A DNA stretch of 64,000 bases from an uncultured Robinsoniella sp. (GCA_900540475.1 UQGG01000008.1:1-64000), one strand, 5' to 3'; shown: positions 26,501-37,069, numbered from the stretch's first letter. The notes: generated by a model from the letters alone, not told the origin. Translations and numbers: made by a program.

Positions 26501-29500
26501 TTACTTTACAATCTTAAGCTTAATTCTATCAGTTTTGTTATTATAAGTTTTGACTATAATTGTAACTGTACCTTTTTTCAGTGCCTTTACTTTTCCACTT
26601 GCACTGACCGTTGCAACTTTAGGGTTTTTGGAGGTGTAGGTTACTTTACCTGCGCTTCCCTTTGAAAGGGTCGTCTTCAGTTTCATGGTTTTCTTTACTT
26701 TTAACCTTTCTGGATTCCCTTTCAATGAAACACTTTTTGGTTTTTTCTTTACGGTTATGGTACATCTTGCACTTTTATTGTTTGGTGTTGTTACTGTTAT
26801 GGTTGCGGTACCTGGCTTCTTAGCCGTAATCTTGCCTTTTTTATCAACTGTAACTATCTTTTTGTCACTGCTTTTCCATTTAAGGGTTCCTGCGCTGACA
26901 CCGGATGGCTTCAGGTTCACAGTTAACTTAAATTTCTCTTTTTCTCCAAGCGTTTTTTTCTTCACATTTAGCTTAATTGAAGAAACGGTCTTTTTTGCTA
27001 AACCTTTTACTGCCTGATTCAGTTTGTTATAAAGTGCATCTACTGTTTTCTGGTCTGCATTTACATTTGCCATTACTGCATCAATCTGTGAGAACAGATC
27101 TTTTACGGCTTTCACTGTTTTATCTGTGTACTTGCTGAATGAAATTGCCTTTGCACTTTGATAAGCACTGTTTAATTTTGTCTTATCCGCACGTTTTACC
27201 AGCTGGCTTTCTGCAGCTTTTGCCTGTGCAAGTAAGTCTGTACCTTCTTTTTCAGATACATTAGATGTATCTGCCAGAACCGTTTCGATTCTTGACAGAA
27301 CCTGCTTCATAGCGGCGAAACTGTTGGATGTATATGCAGCATCTTTTCCGTTATAAGTATTGTAGATGGTTCTCAGGCTATCAACTACATTCTTTTGTAC
27401 TACTTTTACCAGTGATTTCTGTGCAGCTGTCATTCTGACAACGGCTGCGTCCAATTTCGCCTGTGTTAAGTCGACACTGTTGGCAATTAAGTTCTCTACT
27501 TCTTTGATTGCATTTTGTAAAGTTGTAAAGGAGTCTTTTGTGTAATTGCCCTGTACTACTTTCTTTGCTTCTGTCAATGCTTTTTGGGCTTCTACGATTT
27601 TAACAAGTCCGTTGACTGCATCATTCAGGTTCTTTGTTGCTGCATCTACCGCTTCCTGGTCCTTACGGTCAACCTTCTTGGCATTTTCCAGCGCTGCTGT
27701 CAGTCTTGCATAGCTGTTTGCCGTGTACTCAACCGGATTCTTAGCTTCCGCCTGTTCAATCAATTCATCCAGGGCACCGTATTTAATCAGATCTGCTGCT
27801 GCTTTCTCCAAAGCATCATAAGCTTCTTTCATCTCTGCAGCTGTTGTGTCCTGACTGTCTAATGCTTCTTTTGCTGCATCCAGTGCTTCTTTAAATACTT
27901 TCCAGGATTGTGCTGTGTAATCTGCTTCCTTTAAGTCCTTGTTTGCATCATACAGCTGCTGTAACTGGTCTTTCATATCTGTGCTATATTTCACACCGAT
28001 ATTATCTAAGATCAATGCATATGCAGATGTTGGATTGGAATCTGTTGGTTTTAAAATCGCTTTTTCATAGAAGTAAATCTGATAATCCTCAGCATCTCCC
28101 GTTGTAAAAGTTCCTTTAAATGTTGACTTTGTATTCTTATCTCCGGTAGTTGGGGTATGGATCAGTTTTACTTCTGTGGCATTTTCATGGTCTTTGAATG
28201 CCAGTTTTCCTTCTGCTCCCTGGCTAACCGGTTTCACATAGACTACATAATCACAGCCATCTTCTAATGTATAATCGAAGTTTAAATCATAAGAAGTGTT
28301 TGGCTGGAGTTTTAAACCGCTTTCATTTGTAACCACATATCTGCCCACTTCATTTTCGTTGAGTTTTAAGGAGTTTTCTCCATCTAATACCCAGGTCATT
28401 ACTGGTCCGACTTTGTCTTCACCCGGTTTTACAATTTCATTATTGTCATTTGCATTGCTTCTGTCGGATGCGATATGAATTTTTCTGGATCCGCCGCCAT
28501 ATTCTAACGGTCCCCAGCCTTCATAGGTGTTTTCGAAGTCTTCATAGAGCACATAATCTGAATTGTTTACATCTTTTTCTGTTGTTGTATGCTGCCATAC
28601 TTTTACGTCGTCAAAGTTAACCACTCCATCGCCTTTTTCTGCGGTCAGCTTAATCTGTGCCGTGGTTACCCCTTCCGGAACGGTAAACTCAACATCCATT
28701 CTCTGCCATCTGGTTCCTACATATTTGAAGGAAGAACGGTGTACACCGTCTTTTCCGGTAACGAAGTTTGTATAAGGCTTACCTCCTATGGTCACTTCAA
28801 TAGAAGATTTACGTCCGTTCTGAGTTTCTGTCCAGACACCTACGGTGTAGTCCTGACCCGGCTTCAGACCTGTCATTTCCTGGGTGAGTGTTCCACCCTC
28901 GCTCTTAAACTGCGCATAGCGGTCCCAACGGTTTTCGCTCATTTCTTTTGAAATATCATAGTTTTCTTTACCCGGTACGATTTCAATGGATGCATCCCCG
29001 GATTTTTCCCATACGCCGCCTTCATCTGCAAATTTTTCTGCATTAAATGCAAAATCTTTTGCAGGACTTCCTTCGCCCCAGTCTCCTGCTGCTTCCAGTA
29101 CCTGAGTGCTTGTAGAAGGATATAATACATATGGTGTATTTTTCTCGCTGTCGATGGTGATTGTGCCACCATTATTCGAGATTGTGCTAACTTTTACTTT
29201 TCCCTGCTGTGTGGTCTCATATAAATCAAAGGAAGCAACTTTCTTAAATTCATCTGTCAGTTCCCAGGTTGTAGGATTGCCTGTTGTATTCCAATGATAC
29301 AGTTTTGCGCCTCCGTTAATATCTAACTTGTCGCCTGTTTTGATATCCCAGCTCCATGGAATCAGGGAAGTTGCCTCTCCTGCATGGCGTTCGCCTTCAT
29401 CTGTTGTGGTTCCTGTGTCAGCCCAGGATGAGATTAATTTTCCGTCCTGACGTAATTCCACCATCTTTGTTTCTTTATTTCTTATGGAGGTAACATTTCC

Positions 29501-32500
29501 TTCAAACGTAATTTGGTCTGTTTCTGATTTTAATACACCAAAATGCTGCATGAATTTTGTTGGCAGTACTTCGTTGTAGAATACGGTTACACCCTGCTGT
29601 ACATCGGTCTTCGAATCTCCCCAGGTAGTTACAACCGGGATTTTCTGTCCTTTGAATAAGGCATTTCCAACAAAGATATCCAAATCATTTTTAACCATTC
29701 TGTATAGAGTGCTCTTGTTTCCTTTATTTGGGTATCCAAGGTCGGTACCCCAATGGGTAAAGGTAACACCAGGCTCAATCGGTCCTGAGAACTCCGTACC
29801 TACTTTAACCCCAAGGTCATTGATATAATCTACTAATTTGTAAGCATTATAATCATTTCCTGTATATACATCAATATAGTAGAAATCCAGTCCTTTATCT
29901 CCTACTTTTGTTAAATCATAAAGGTCTTTGAACCGTTTCTGAAGCTGTCCTGTTACAACATCTTTCGTCTGGTCTACGTAGTATGCAGTATCGATCCAGT
30001 CCCAGCCTTTTGCAAGTCTGTCACTCTCATATCCGGCTGCTGTAGCTCCGCTTAAATTATTATAATATAATTCATTTGCATCCAGATGATATTCGGTAGC
30101 ATTGAGATGTACACCGATGCTCATGTTATATTTATCGCCTTTGTCGATAAGGTACTTCATGTCTTCCACTCCACCCTGTCTTACCCCTACATTGGAATAG
30201 GAAGGAATGTCATCATCATGACCTTCTGCCTGGTAACCTTTATGCAATACCATCTGTCCGAAACCATCCATGTAATTATACAATACCTTACCTGTTTCTA
30301 AGGAATTGAGGAATGGATCATTTGCCTGACTTGCAAAGTTAAATGCAATATACATCATATTGTTTGCCATGTCTTTGGCGCCAAATGCTTCTTCCAGGAT
30401 GTATTTCCGATGTGCTACTGCTGCGTCCTGCCAGTCAACATTCTCGTCTGCATTTGCATCTTCTGTAATCACAATTTTTGCCCAGGGCAATTCTTCTTTA
30501 TCGGTGGTGTCGTTATAACGGTAAGTCCATTCTCCATTTCGGATCTGCGCTTTTTTCACCAGAGATTTTACGGATTTTTCCATTACCACTTTATTTCCGC
30601 CGGACATTACATTGTTTTCAATGGAAGCAGCCAGACCGTTTCCGCTGATCATAGCCATAGTGGTTCCTTCCGCACCGCTCTTTTCCATTTGTGACATATC
30701 ATCCGCTAATTCTTCGGATACACCATGCCATTGTCCATTTGATTTTGTCCAGGCATAAGATGCGCCTTCCATCTTGTCATCTGCATAAGCCCAGGTGTTT
30801 TCTCCCAGTGAAAATGTTTTCACTTTAAAGCTGCCGTTTTCTGCAATATCTGTGATTTTGAATTCTACCACATGATTGTCTGCTACAGAAAGTGTAGCTT
30901 TGATCGTTACACCTTTATCCACAAAATCCATTACATACTCGTAAGTACTGTCATCTTTCTTTGTTCCGGTTACAGCCGGAGATACTTTTTCTCCGTTGAG
31001 AACTACGGTTCCCAGCTGATCTTCCTGACCTCTCATGGTCTTCTCATTCAGCTTATAGGAAAGGATACGAGGGAATGATTCATCAATTACAGCTGTCAGT
31101 CCGTCTTTTTGAATTTCAACTGTTTTCTCATTTGCAGAGAATAACGGAAGAGAAGCTTCCTCTATCATTTCAAAATTGTCAAATGTCAGTTCTTTACTTC
31201 CATACCAGGACTTTATTCCAAAGAGCCCGGGAGTATTTTTCATAGATTCCATGGTAACGGAACCCATATCTGTTACTAATTCATCTTTATCGGTAAATTT
31301 CAACTGTACGGTGTTCCCAATCAGGTCGATTGCTACCTTATAAGTCTCACCTGCTTTTAAGGAAAATGTCTTGCCAAATCCCTTGGTACTGTCATCTACA
31401 TTTACACGCCAGTTTCCATTGATATCAACCTCTACCGACAATCCTCCGGTAAAGTCTGTGTCGCGGAAGACGAAACCATAACGTCCACCCTGCATATCAT
31501 CTCCAACGCTTGGTGTGAAATCAAATGTGGTATGCACATCTTTCATCGGAATTGAATCTTTATTTAAGAATCTGGTGACACCCGGTACTTTTATGGTCAG
31601 AGTACCTGCTTCTGTATTATGTATTGCATTATTGCTGCCATCAAGAGATTTGCTGGACTCCCAGTTAGGAGTATATAAGTCCCCAAAGGTTTCTTCATAT
31701 ACGCTTAGTTCCTCTGCACCCATAGCATCGATTTTTACATTCATCTTCCCGGCATTTGGATTGTAGATACCAAATCCGCCCTGTGTTTTATCATAAGGAA
31801 CTTCTTTTACAGTTCCAACCGTCTGGTTATTCACCTTTAAGGTCAGATTTCCTTTTACTATTTCCACTCTGAGAATATAATCTGCATTAGCTGCAATTGC
31901 TTTGCTGCTTCCAATCGTTGTGACCTCTGATCCATTATCCAAAACCCATTCGGAATCGGAGGTATTGTAAACTTTTACATTTCCGATCTGAATTCCGCTT
32001 GCCAGCTGGTCTGCCTGCATTTTCACCTGGAATACGCCATGTTCCGGCATTCTGATATCGCTGTTGACAGCCGCCGCTTTTCCTGCAACTTCACCTTCCA
32101 GATAGCCATTATTAATCTGAGGTGTTTCCAGGTCTTCCCAGTTAACCGCTGCAATTGTATCATAGTACTCTTCATAATAAACTTTATCCAGCGGAGCTGT
32201 TGAGATATCCTCGAACTTTTCCGTATAAAGCAGATCATCCACATAAATTTTACCGCTTCCTGCTATTCCGGGATATCCCATTCCAATAGAAATTCCTGTC
32301 GGAATATCAGCAGCCGATTTTTTTCCATTGATGCTGAGTGTTACTTTGTCTCCGGTAAATGAAACCGCCAGATCATTCCAGGACTTTAACTTTGGTGATT
32401 CTGCTTCGCCTGTTAATGGATACTTCTGATCGCCTAAGACAAACTCCCATTTATTTTCATTGTACTGCACAATTCCAGTGCCGATCTTAAGACCAAGGTC

Positions 32501-34183
32501 CGCATTTTCAGTCTTTACTTTTACCCCATAGGTACCCTGTGATAATTCTACGGCATCTGTTAATTCAGCCATGCCGCTGACATTTGTTAAACTCAGAACC
32601 TTATTGGATCCTTCCTTTACAATTGCAGGGGAGCCCTGGCTCCACTTTCCGGCGATACCATCCTGGAAATCATTTTCATATTTCACGATAGCTTCCGGCT
32701 CAATAATTTTATTTGTGTAGGTAACATCATCAATTAATACGGCAGTATTTCCCCAGGTACGGATACCGAACTGACCTGCCACACCATTTTTTAATACATC
32801 CAGTGCAAAGGTTCCTACCGGCTCTTTATTTAAATAAACAGTCATGGATCCTTCCTGGAAGTTAATAATTAAATCATTCCAGGTTCCGTTAACCGGTTTT
32901 TGCATTTCAATGGTAGGATAACCTGACTGATTTTCTACAACCCATTGTCCTCCATCCCAGTTTAACTCACGGAACTTATTATCCTTAGCACCAAAACGGA
33001 ATCCAAACTGCTTCGGTGTGCTGTTAGCTGGTGCAACTGCTTTGTAACGAAGAGATAAGGTTCCCTCTTTGATATCCGGTGAATCCAGATCTACCACTCT
33101 TCCTTTGCCAGCTGCAATCTTCAATACCCTGTTTCCAGTATCTGTTGTTTCGATTGTTGCAGCACTATTACTCCAGTTTGGGGTATATTCCGAATCTTCA
33201 TAATCCTGAACATATTCCACAACGTTGGATGGCTTGTCCTTTGTTCCAACACCTTCTACTTTGAAATCGCTGATAGATATTGTTGCAGGTGCACTAAACC
33301 ATTTAAAAATTCCTATCTGTCCTCTTTGATTTATAAGTTCCTCTGTCAATACGTTGGGAACAGATTCATTAAAGATAACAGTATCATCCAAAGCAATAAT
33401 CACTTTATCTCCATAGAAACCTATTCGAAGTCTATATTCCGTATTTTGCTCTAAAACAGGTCCTGAAAATGTTTTCCATGTCCCGCCTTCATTCTGACTT
33501 TGAATACCCCAGCTTCCTTTTATATCATATCTTACGGAAATACCGTTGGAATCATCATTAGCCTTAATTAAAAAGCCAATTCTTTCTCCCTCAGACTGAT
33601 ATTTAAAAACGGTGGAAATAACACCGGAGGTAAGATATGGTGTATTATCCCAGGTCGCTGCAAATTCATTGCCTGTAAGAGATTCAATTTTCATAGTCAA
33701 CCCGTTATCTACGGTCGCTGTTCCTTTACCGGATTTATAAGTGAATGGTTCCGGCTGATTGGACTGATAGTTATTGCCGTATGAGACTTTTTCCTGTCCT
33801 GCCGGTATAGCTGCATACATCTCATTTAAAAGACTGGCAAATGCTTCATCCGCACTTGCTTCCCCTTCTGCCGCATTTGCAGCATTCTTCTCCTGCAATT
33901 CACTCTCTGTCTCAACTGCCTCGGTTGCATCCCCTTCCGATGGGATGCCTTCTGTTTCGCTTGTTGATTCAGGCTCCTCTATATCCGTTGTCTCACTTTG
34001 CACCTCTGTTTCCTTTACAACCTCTGTTTCTATGGGTGTCTCCATTACCTCAGATCCATTCTCCTGCAGTTCTGCCGCATGCACAACCACAGATGAGAAA
34101 ATACCTTCGGCACTGGAGAATACCAGACATAGAGATAATGTAAAGCTGATTATTCTCGCCGCCAGATGCCTCTTGTTCCTCAT
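26501..34183 (-). CDS. Secreted GH101 endo-alpha-N-acetylgalactosaminidase with FIVAR and Ig-like repeats
   Basis: A 2560-residue exported protein that should release the core-1 disaccharide (Gal-beta-1,3-GalNAc) from Ser/Thr of mucins. Signal peptide 1-37 and a Glu/Thr-rich linker (40-125) lead into five LamG-like sugar-binding modules starting near residues 131, 324, 499, 668 and 831 (each opening with a Y..xFxD..xxNW pattern). The GH101 module spans about 1014-1690: mutarotase-like domain, then the barrel with the predicted nucleophile Asp1438 in YYIDVYTG and acid/base Glu1464 in VGTEFSG, followed by FTHWGTDLGYPNKG. A further binding domain (about 1694-2060), FIVAR-type helical repeats (2072-2395) and two Big_2-type Ig domains (2397-2560) end it. 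There is no sortase motif. Monocistronic, ATG behind AGGAGG. Confidence 0.9.
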   Translation of the reverse strand: MRNKRHLAARIISFTLSLCLVFSSAEGIFSSVVVHAAELQENGSEVMETPIETEVVKETEVQSETTDIEEPESTSETEGIPSEGDATEAVETESELQEKNAANAAEGEASADEAFASLLNEMYAAIPAGQEKVSYGNNYQSNQPEPFTYKSGKGTATVDNGLTMKIESLTGNEFAATWDNTPYLTSGVISTVFKYQSEGERIGFLIKANDDSNGISVRYDIKGSWGIQSQNEGGTWKTFSGPVLEQNTEYRLRIGFYGDKVIIALDDTVIFNESVPNVLTEELINQRGQIGIFKWFSAPATISISDFKVEGVGTKDKPSNVVEYVQDYEDSEYTPNWSNSAATIETTDTGNRVLKIAAGKGRVVDLDSPDIKEGTLSLRYKAVAPANSTPKQFGFRFGAKDNKFRELNWDGGQWVVENQSGYPTIEMQKPVNGTWNDLIINFQEGSMTVYLNKEPVGTFALDVLKNGVAGQFGIRTWGNTAVLIDDVTYTNKIIEPEAIVKYENDFQDGIAGKWSQGSPAIVKEGSNKVLSLTNVSGMAELTDAVELSQGTYGVKVKTENADLGLKIGTGIVQYNENKWEFVLGDQKYPLTGEAESPKLKSWNDLAVSFTGDKVTLSINGKKSAADIPTGISIGMGYPGIAGSGKIYVDDLLYTEKFEDISTAPLDKVYYEEYYDTIAAVNWEDLETPQINNGYLEGEVAGKAAAVNSDIRMPEHGVFQVKMQADQLASGIQIGNVKVYNTSDSEWVLDNGSEVTTIGSSKAIAANADYILRVEIVKGNLTLKVNNQTVGTVKEVPYDKTQGGFGIYNPNAGKMNVKIDAMGAEELSVYEETFGDLYTPNWESSKSLDGSNNAIHNTEAGTLTIKVPGVTRFLNKDSIPMKDVHTTFDFTPSVGDDMQGGRYGFVFRDTDFTGGLSVEVDINGNWRVNVDDSTKGFGKTFSLKAGETYKVAIDLIGNTVQLKFTDKDELVTDMGSVTMESMKNTPGLFGIKSWYGSKELTFDNFEMIEEASLPLFSANEKTVEIQKDGLTAVIDESFPRILSYKLNEKTMRGQEDQLGTVVLNGEKVSPAVTGTKKDDSTYEYVMDFVDKGVTIKATLSVADNHVVEFKITDIAENGSFKVKTFSLGENTWAYADDKMEGASYAWTKSNGQWHGVSEELADDMSQMEKSGAEGTTMAMISGNGLAASIENNVMSGGNKVVMEKSVKSLVKKAQIRNGEWTYRYNDTTDKEELPWAKIVITEDANADENVDWQDAAVAHRKYILEEAFGAKDMANNMMYIAFNFASQANDPFLNSLETGKVLYNYMDGFGQMVLHKGYQAEGHDDDIPSYSNVGVRQGGVEDMKYLIDKGDKYNMSIGVHLNATEYHLDANELYYNNLSGATAAGYESDRLAKGWDWIDTAYYVDQTKDVVTGQLQKRFKDLYDLTKVGDKGLDFYYIDVYTGNDYNAYKLVDYINDLGVKVGTEFSGPIEPGVTFTHWGTDLGYPNKGNKSTLYRMVKNDLDIFVGNALFKGQKIPVVTTWGDSKTDVQQGVTVFYNEVLPTKFMQHFGVLKSETDQITFEGNVTSIRNKETKMVELRQDGKLISSWADTGTTTDEGERHAGEATSLIPWSWDIKTGDKLDINGGAKLYHWNTTGNPTTWELTDEFKKVASFDLYETTQQGKVKVSTISNNGGTITIDSEKNTPYVLYPSTSTQVLEAAGDWGEGSPAKDFAFNAEKFADEGGVWEKSGDASIEIVPGKENYDISKEMSENRWDRYAQFKSEGGTLTQEMTGLKPGQDYTVGVWTETQNGRKSSIEVTIGGKPYTNFVTGKDGVHRSSFKYVGTRWQRMDVEFTVPEGVTTAQIKLTAEKGDGVVNFDDVKVWQHTTTEKDVNNSDYVLYEDFENTYEGWGPLEYGGGSRKIHIASDRSNANDNNEIVKPGEDKVGPVMTWVLDGENSLKLNENEVGRYVVTNESGLKLQPNTSYDLNFDYTLEDGCDYVVYVKPVSQGAEGKLAFKDHENATEVKLIHTPTTGDKNTKSTFKGTFTTGDAEDYQIYFYEKAILKPTDSNPTSAYALILDNIGVKYSTDMKDQLQQLYDANKDLKEADYTAQSWKVFKEALDAAKEALDSQDTTAAEMKEAYDALEKAAADLIKYGALDELIEQAEAKNPVEYTANSYARLTAALENAKKVDRKDQEAVDAATKNLNDAVNGLVKIVEAQKALTEAKKVVQGNYTKDSFTTLQNAIKEVENLIANSVDLTQAKLDAAVVRMTAAQKSLVKVVQKNVVDSLRTIYNTYNGKDAAYTSNSFAAMKQVLSRIETVLADTSNVSEKEGTDLLAQAKAAESQLVKRADKTKLNSAYQSAKAISFSKYTDKTVKAVKDLFSQIDAVMANVNADQKTVDALYNKLNQAVKGLAKKTVSSIKLNVKKKTLGEKEKFKLTVNLKPSGVSAGTLKWKSSDKKIVTVDKKGKITAKKPGTATITVTTPNNKSARCTITVKKKPKSVSLKGNPERLKVKKTMKLKTTLSKGSAGKVTYTSKNPKVATVSASGKVKALKKGTVTIIVKTYNNKTDRIKLKIVK

Positions 34184-34402
34184 AACTTTTTTCCTCCTGA
34201 TACTTATTATTACAGAAACCTTTTCCTGTTACCCACAGGATAAATTATATACTAATTTTTAGCAATATCTTCTATGCAAATAAGCAATATTCCACAAAAA
34301 GAGACCTCGATTACACAAGTGCACCTTAAATTTAACCACCGCTTTCTATTGAAAATTCATTGTTTTATATCTTTTGTATATTACGTTTTCTTTCTACTGT
34401 AT

Positions 34403-34408
34403 TGTCAA
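34403..34408 (-). promoter_or_regulatory. Candidate -35 element for the GH101 gene
   Basis: TTGACA occurs on the minus strand in the 34184-34434 gap, about 220 bases before the GH101 ATG. The -10 at the right distance (CGTAAT or TAATAT) is weak, so this call is tentative. No other feature is evident in the gap. Confidence 0.3.
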
Positions 34409-34434
34409 GTTAAAATACATATAAAATTTAGTTT

Positions 34435-36177
34435 TTATCCCGGCAGGCTGTCTTTCACACATAAAGTCCCATACCCCAACGTTGGATTTGGGTAGACCCG
34501 CTCTACATTTAAAGGCCTCGCTCCCCGGATCAGATAAGCTTTCACTTTTTCACCATATAAATAAGGATCATTACCCATTACCATTCCCCACTGCATTAAC
34601 ATTGCCGCCGCCCCTGTCACAAAAGGAGTTGCAAAAGATGTTCCGGAAACAGTGGCATACCCCCCTCCCGGTGTCGCTGTTGTGATATCTACTCCGGGCG
34701 CTGACAAATCCGGTTTAATCTGGCTGTTATCCCTGTTATATCCTCTTCCTGAGAAAGGTGCATAGGTTAAAAGCCTGGAATCATAGGCGCCTACTGCAAT
34801 AACTTTCCTTGCAGTGGAAGGGATAGTCAGCGTTGTCTCTACCGTAGGCTGATAAAATCTCGTACCAATTCCCAACGCCGCTGATGCCGGAAGCCAGACA
34901 TCATATCTGCCTTCTACAATTCGTTTCGGTGTAAAGACCAGCCTCCAGATTCCGCTGTCAATATAAGTATCCCTGGGAATGAAATCAATATAAATCTCCT
35001 GGGAGACACTGCTGGGGCTGGGTTCTCCATAGTAAATCAGCAGCTGTGTCCCACCTGCAATATACCGCTGCGGTCCCAGCACCTCCTGCAATGGTCCGAT
35101 CACCTGCCCTGACGGATGTACAATGCTGATGTCAAATTCATCCACATAAGACTTCCAGATCTGCAGATTTATACTCAGTTCATTATTTACAATCCCAAAT
35201 TGTATTTCCACAGGCTCATTGTTCCGCAGGATTCCGGAAGTATGCCCCCCGGTACTCCCCTCATTTCCAGTTCCCACTGATATTGTAGATTTCCACAGAT
35301 TCGAAATATCATCGATATATGTCTCCAGAAGCCCGCTTCCATCATGTGATCCATACACAGTTCCAAAGCTGAGATTAATTGCCACGGGCTTCTGGTATTC
35401 GATCGCCTTCCTTATTACATAATCCAGTGCCTGCATCAGCTCCGTTGTCCTGGGAAATGAATTCGGGCGTGCCAGGCCCAGTTTTACAACAATAATATCA
35501 CTTTCATAAGCAACCCCTCTGTATCTCCCATTAGATGCCCTGCCATTACCTGCCGCTATACCAAGTACCTGGGTACCGTGACCGCTTAAGTCCCTGGATG
35601 GCACAACCTGGACAGCCTGAACTTCTCCTTCTGTCTCAGGGTTTAAGGCGGCATTGATCTGTGCCTGGTCAAATTCTGTTCCGATTTTAAATCCGGCGGG
35701 AGGGTTTCCCGGCAGTGTCTGATCCCAGATATTTAATATGCGGGTACTTCCATTGGGATTTCGAAAATCAGGATGGGTATAATCCACCCCCGAATCTATG
35801 ACTGCAACAATAATTCCCTCACCGTTCAAATTAAATGCCGGCGTCTGCAGCACATTCATACAAGAAGCCGCCCTCCCCTGATTGACGGAAAAAAATAAAC
35901 GCTTTGGCTTTTCAATAAATTCAACTTCCGGCTGTGCAGCCAGAAAATCAATTTTTGATTCCGGTAATGTTATAATTGCATATTCATTGATTAATTCCAC
36001 AACCTGAATGTCTTCGCTCTCAAGTCTTGAAATGTCTCCTGAGTACTTTACGATAATTTCCCATTTTTGGTCTACAGGATCATATCCCACATCCAGCGTC
36101 AGGGATTTTTCCCGCTCTTCCGGCGTAGCATCCAGTGCCAGATTCAGAAGATTTTCTATTTTTTGATCATTTGCCAT
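34435..36177 (-). CDS. Csp-like subtilisin-family (S8) serine protease
   Basis: A 580-residue S8 protease with all three catalytic residues: Asp128 (VIDSGVDYTHPDF), His200 (LSGHGTQVLGIAAG) and Ser514 (SGTSFATP). It has no signal peptide; residues 1-95 look like a propeptide ending near FFSVNQGRAAS, and a beta-rich domain of about 150 residues is inserted before the Ser motif. This matches the CspA/B/C proteases of clostridia, which process or sense signals in spore germination, and also related Lachnospiraceae proteases of unknown target. It lies between the GH101 gene and the TasA-like genes on the same strand, so processing of matrix proteins is another possibility. Confidence 0.85.
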   Translation of the reverse strand: MANDQKIENLLNLALDATPEEREKSLTLDVGYDPVDQKWEIIVKYSGDISRLESEDIQVVELINEYAIITLPESKIDFLAAQPEVEFIEKPKRLFFSVNQGRAASCMNVLQTPAFNLNGEGIIVAVIDSGVDYTHPDFRNPNGSTRILNIWDQTLPGNPPAGFKIGTEFDQAQINAALNPETEGEVQAVQVVPSRDLSGHGTQVLGIAAGNGRASNGRYRGVAYESDIIVVKLGLARPNSFPRTTELMQALDYVIRKAIEYQKPVAINLSFGTVYGSHDGSGLLETYIDDISNLWKSTISVGTGNEGSTGGHTSGILRNNEPVEIQFGIVNNELSINLQIWKSYVDEFDISIVHPSGQVIGPLQEVLGPQRYIAGGTQLLIYYGEPSPSSVSQEIYIDFIPRDTYIDSGIWRLVFTPKRIVEGRYDVWLPASAALGIGTRFYQPTVETTLTIPSTARKVIAVGAYDSRLLTYAPFSGRGYNRDNSQIKPDLSAPGVDITTATPGGGYATVSGTSFATPFVTGAAAMLMQWGMVMGNDPYLYGEKVKAYLIRGARPLNVERVYPNPTLGYGTLCVKDSLPG

Positions 36178-36202
36178 AACCTGTTCTCACCCTTAATCTG
36201 CA

Positions 36203-36238
36203 ATTAAGGACGGAAGATTAAACAATCTTCCGTCCTTA
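36203..36238. terminator. Perfect 16-bp hairpin between the TasA-like gene and the S8 protease gene
   Basis: Arms TTAAGGACGGAAGATT (36203-36218) and AATCTTCCGTCCTTAA (36223-36238) with a four-base loop, 26 bases after the stop at 36264. No strong T-run follows on the minus strand, so it may be a processing or stabilising element instead of a terminator. Confidence 0.5.
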
Positions 36239-36263
36239 ACAATTATTATTACACTATATGATT

Positions 36264-36875
36264 TTACTTTGCCTGATATTCTATAATTTCATCCGGACTG
36301 CTAACTGGCCAGGGTGCATCTTTCCCAAAGTCTGGTGTTACATTTCTTGCCTGAATTGCTTCTACATTAAAGACAATTTCTATCTTTGCTGAATTAAATG
36401 CATTCGTCCATGAAGTTGGGATCTGCATGGTATAGATATTATCTGCGCTTCCCTGATCTTTTAACAGGGGAATCTTATTATTTCCGGTTACAATCTCTTT
36501 ATAATAGATATAATCACCTTTCAGTACCCAGTTTTCACTTAAAACTGCTCCAAATTCAGAAGATCCATCTGCATTAAACAGCGGGTAATCCACATCATTT
36601 ACGGTTACTTTCGGTGCTGCTATTCGAATATAGGAATCCTGACTGTCTGCCGCTAAATTAATTGTAGGGTCTTTCCTAATAGGATCACCCGGCAATAATG
36701 ACTGATAGTTTTCTTCTATATAATTAGGCTCTTTGATCTCTACGCTGACAAAACCAACTGCCAGTTTATTATTCACTGTATCTTTATCTGTGAACCAGGC
36801 TAATGTAGCTCCCACGGTCACAAGACCAATAAGTGCAGCTGTCGTAACCAACAGCGCTATTTTTTTCTTAACCAT
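36264..36875 (-). CDS. TasA/camelysin-like SipW-dependent surface protein (paralogue 1)
   Basis: The 203-residue protein has the SipW-type signal: MVKKKIALL, a hydrophobic core, then VGATLAWFTDKDTVNN at the cleavage region (residues about 20-36). The mature domain keeps the VSVEIKEPN, LPGDPIRKDPTI and FNVEAIQARN segments of the TasA/CalY beta-sandwich, which forms amyloid-like or donor-strand fibres of the biofilm matrix. Its ATG overlaps the TWQG-domain gene stop (TAATG). It lacks an anchor motif and would be released or built into fibres. Confidence 0.88.
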   Translation of the reverse strand: MVKKKIALLVTTAALIGLVTVGATLAWFTDKDTVNNKLAVGFVSVEIKEPNYIEENYQSLLPGDPIRKDPTINLAADSQDSYIRIAAPKVTVNDVDYPLFNADGSSEFGAVLSENWVLKGDYIYYKEIVTGNNKIPLLKDQGSADNIYTMQIPTSWTNAFNSAKIEIVFNVEAIQARNVTPDFGKDAPWPVSSPDEIIEYQAK

Positions 36876-37069
36876 TACTCTTCCTCCTCTACTCCTATGG
36901 CAGAATCCATCAAACGGATTAACTCTAATGTACTACGAAATGGCTGTATTCTTTTTTCTTCCACCCAGTTTACCGTTCCCTGCCATGTTTGATTTTTTCT
37001 GCTTTTCACTGTAACAATAAACGTCTTTTCTTCGTTTTTATTTGAACCATCCATACGATCTGAATCCAT
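36875..37069 (-). CDS. Small TWQG-domain protein (64 residues)
   Basis: I prefer the ATG at 37069 (MDSDRMDGSN), six bases after AGAGG; an ATG at 37090 (71 residues) has no ribosome binding site. No signal peptide is present. The core TFIVTVKSRKNQTWQGTV followed by an FRSTLELIRLMDSA helix matches the C-terminal domain of the 146-residue protein at 44211-44651, so the two define a small domain shared within the island. It is translationally coupled to the TasA-like gene downstream. The function is not known; a cytosolic chaperone or regulator for fibre proteins is a guess. Confidence 0.65.
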   Translation of the reverse strand: MDSDRMDGSNKNEEKTFIVTVKSRKNQTWQGTVNWVEEKRIQPFRSTLELIRLMDSAIGVEEEE

